Below are positions 41,396 through 41,450 of a stretch of 41,450 nucleotides of DNA, piece by piece (the stretch's first letter is position 1; the number at the start of each line of letters is the position of its first letter). Source of the DNA: Candidatus Schekmanbacteria bacterium (GTDB taxonomy: Bacteria; SZUA-182); contig JACRJN010000171.1 of the NCBI GenBank assembly GCA_016235675.1, forward strand, positions 1 through 41,450, in the 5' to 3' direction. A program made the translations under genes and the position numbers. The notes below the pieces were generated by a model. The model had not been told where the DNA came from. It searched no databases and was given only the letters and a program-made list of their open reading frames with translations.

Positions 41396-41450
41396 AAAAA
41401 AATCATATTTTTCAATAAAATACTGTATTTGAATAATTACTTAAGGTTGA

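Noticed and set aside
1-41450. tRNA, rRNA, ssrA or known riboswitches, including a cobalamin riboswitch before the cbi genes
   Set aside because: No cloverleaf ends, rRNA cores or B12-box-like sequences were recognised by eye; the start of the cbi operon appears to lie outside the window.

Overview
The window looks like a chromosomal segment of an uncultivated, Gram-negative, anaerobic bacterium. A lipid-A-type acyltransferase pair, an outer-membrane polysaccharide exporter and a Wzc-like protein indicate a Gram-negative envelope. An aldehyde:ferredoxin oxidoreductase, several radical SAM enzymes and the anaerobic (cbi-type) corrin pathway indicate an anaerobe. I cannot fix the phylum from sequence alone; the gene style would fit lineages such as Planctomycetota (Brocadiales), Omnitrophota or Desulfobacterota-like groups. 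The DNA is unusually rich in small palindromic or MITE-like elements, several with clear terminal inverted repeats and flanking direct repeats.

Layout. 25-552 (+): a small lipoprotein. 804-29551 (all -): one long envelope-polymer locus. In transcription order it holds aldehyde:ferredoxin oxidoreductase; a phosphoglycosyl transferase fused to a degenerate nucleotidyltransferase; a Wza-like exporter with a triplicated export domain; an AMP-forming acyl ligase and a zinc dehydrogenase (ATGA overlap); a Wzc-like chain-length protein with a damaged P-loop; a B12-binding radical SAM protein; a lipid acyltransferase; a Wzx flippase; an alkaline-phosphatase-superfamily protein; two more B12-binding radical SAM proteins; a methyltransferase/glycoside-hydrolase fusion; an O-antigen-ligase-like protein; a second acyltransferase; a GT9 glycosyltransferase; a DUF362 ferredoxin; a fourth B12-binding radical SAM protein; and a GT2 glycosyltransferase. 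29552-30329 is a repeat-filled spacer. 30330-31766 (-) is glnA with a strong terminator. 32363-34576 (+) holds sat, an unknown gene and fxsA. 34720-37811 (-) holds two small paralogous unknown genes, smpB, a pmbA/tldE-like gene and a membrane-anchored unknown. 37972-41219 (-) is a cobalamin block read cbiF, cbiG, cbiH, cbiJ.

How it fits together. The 0.8-27.6 kb genes supply initiation (phosphoglycosyl transferase), elongation (GT2, GT9), flipping (Wzx), polymerisation or ligation (Wzy/WaaL-like), chain-length control (Wzc-like) and export (Wza-like) for a surface glycan. Three mutually similar B12/radical SAM proteins and two unusual acyltransferase paralogues are interleaved, and this is the part I cannot match to a known pathway. 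My inference is that the glycan or its lipid carrier carries an unusual radical-installed modification. The cbi genes at the right edge would supply corrin for these enzymes.

The best candidates for something new are the radical SAM/acyltransferase-containing glycan locus, its set of proteins with altered catalytic residues, and the mobile palindromic elements that have supplied stop codons, C-termini and an interdomain linker to host genes.
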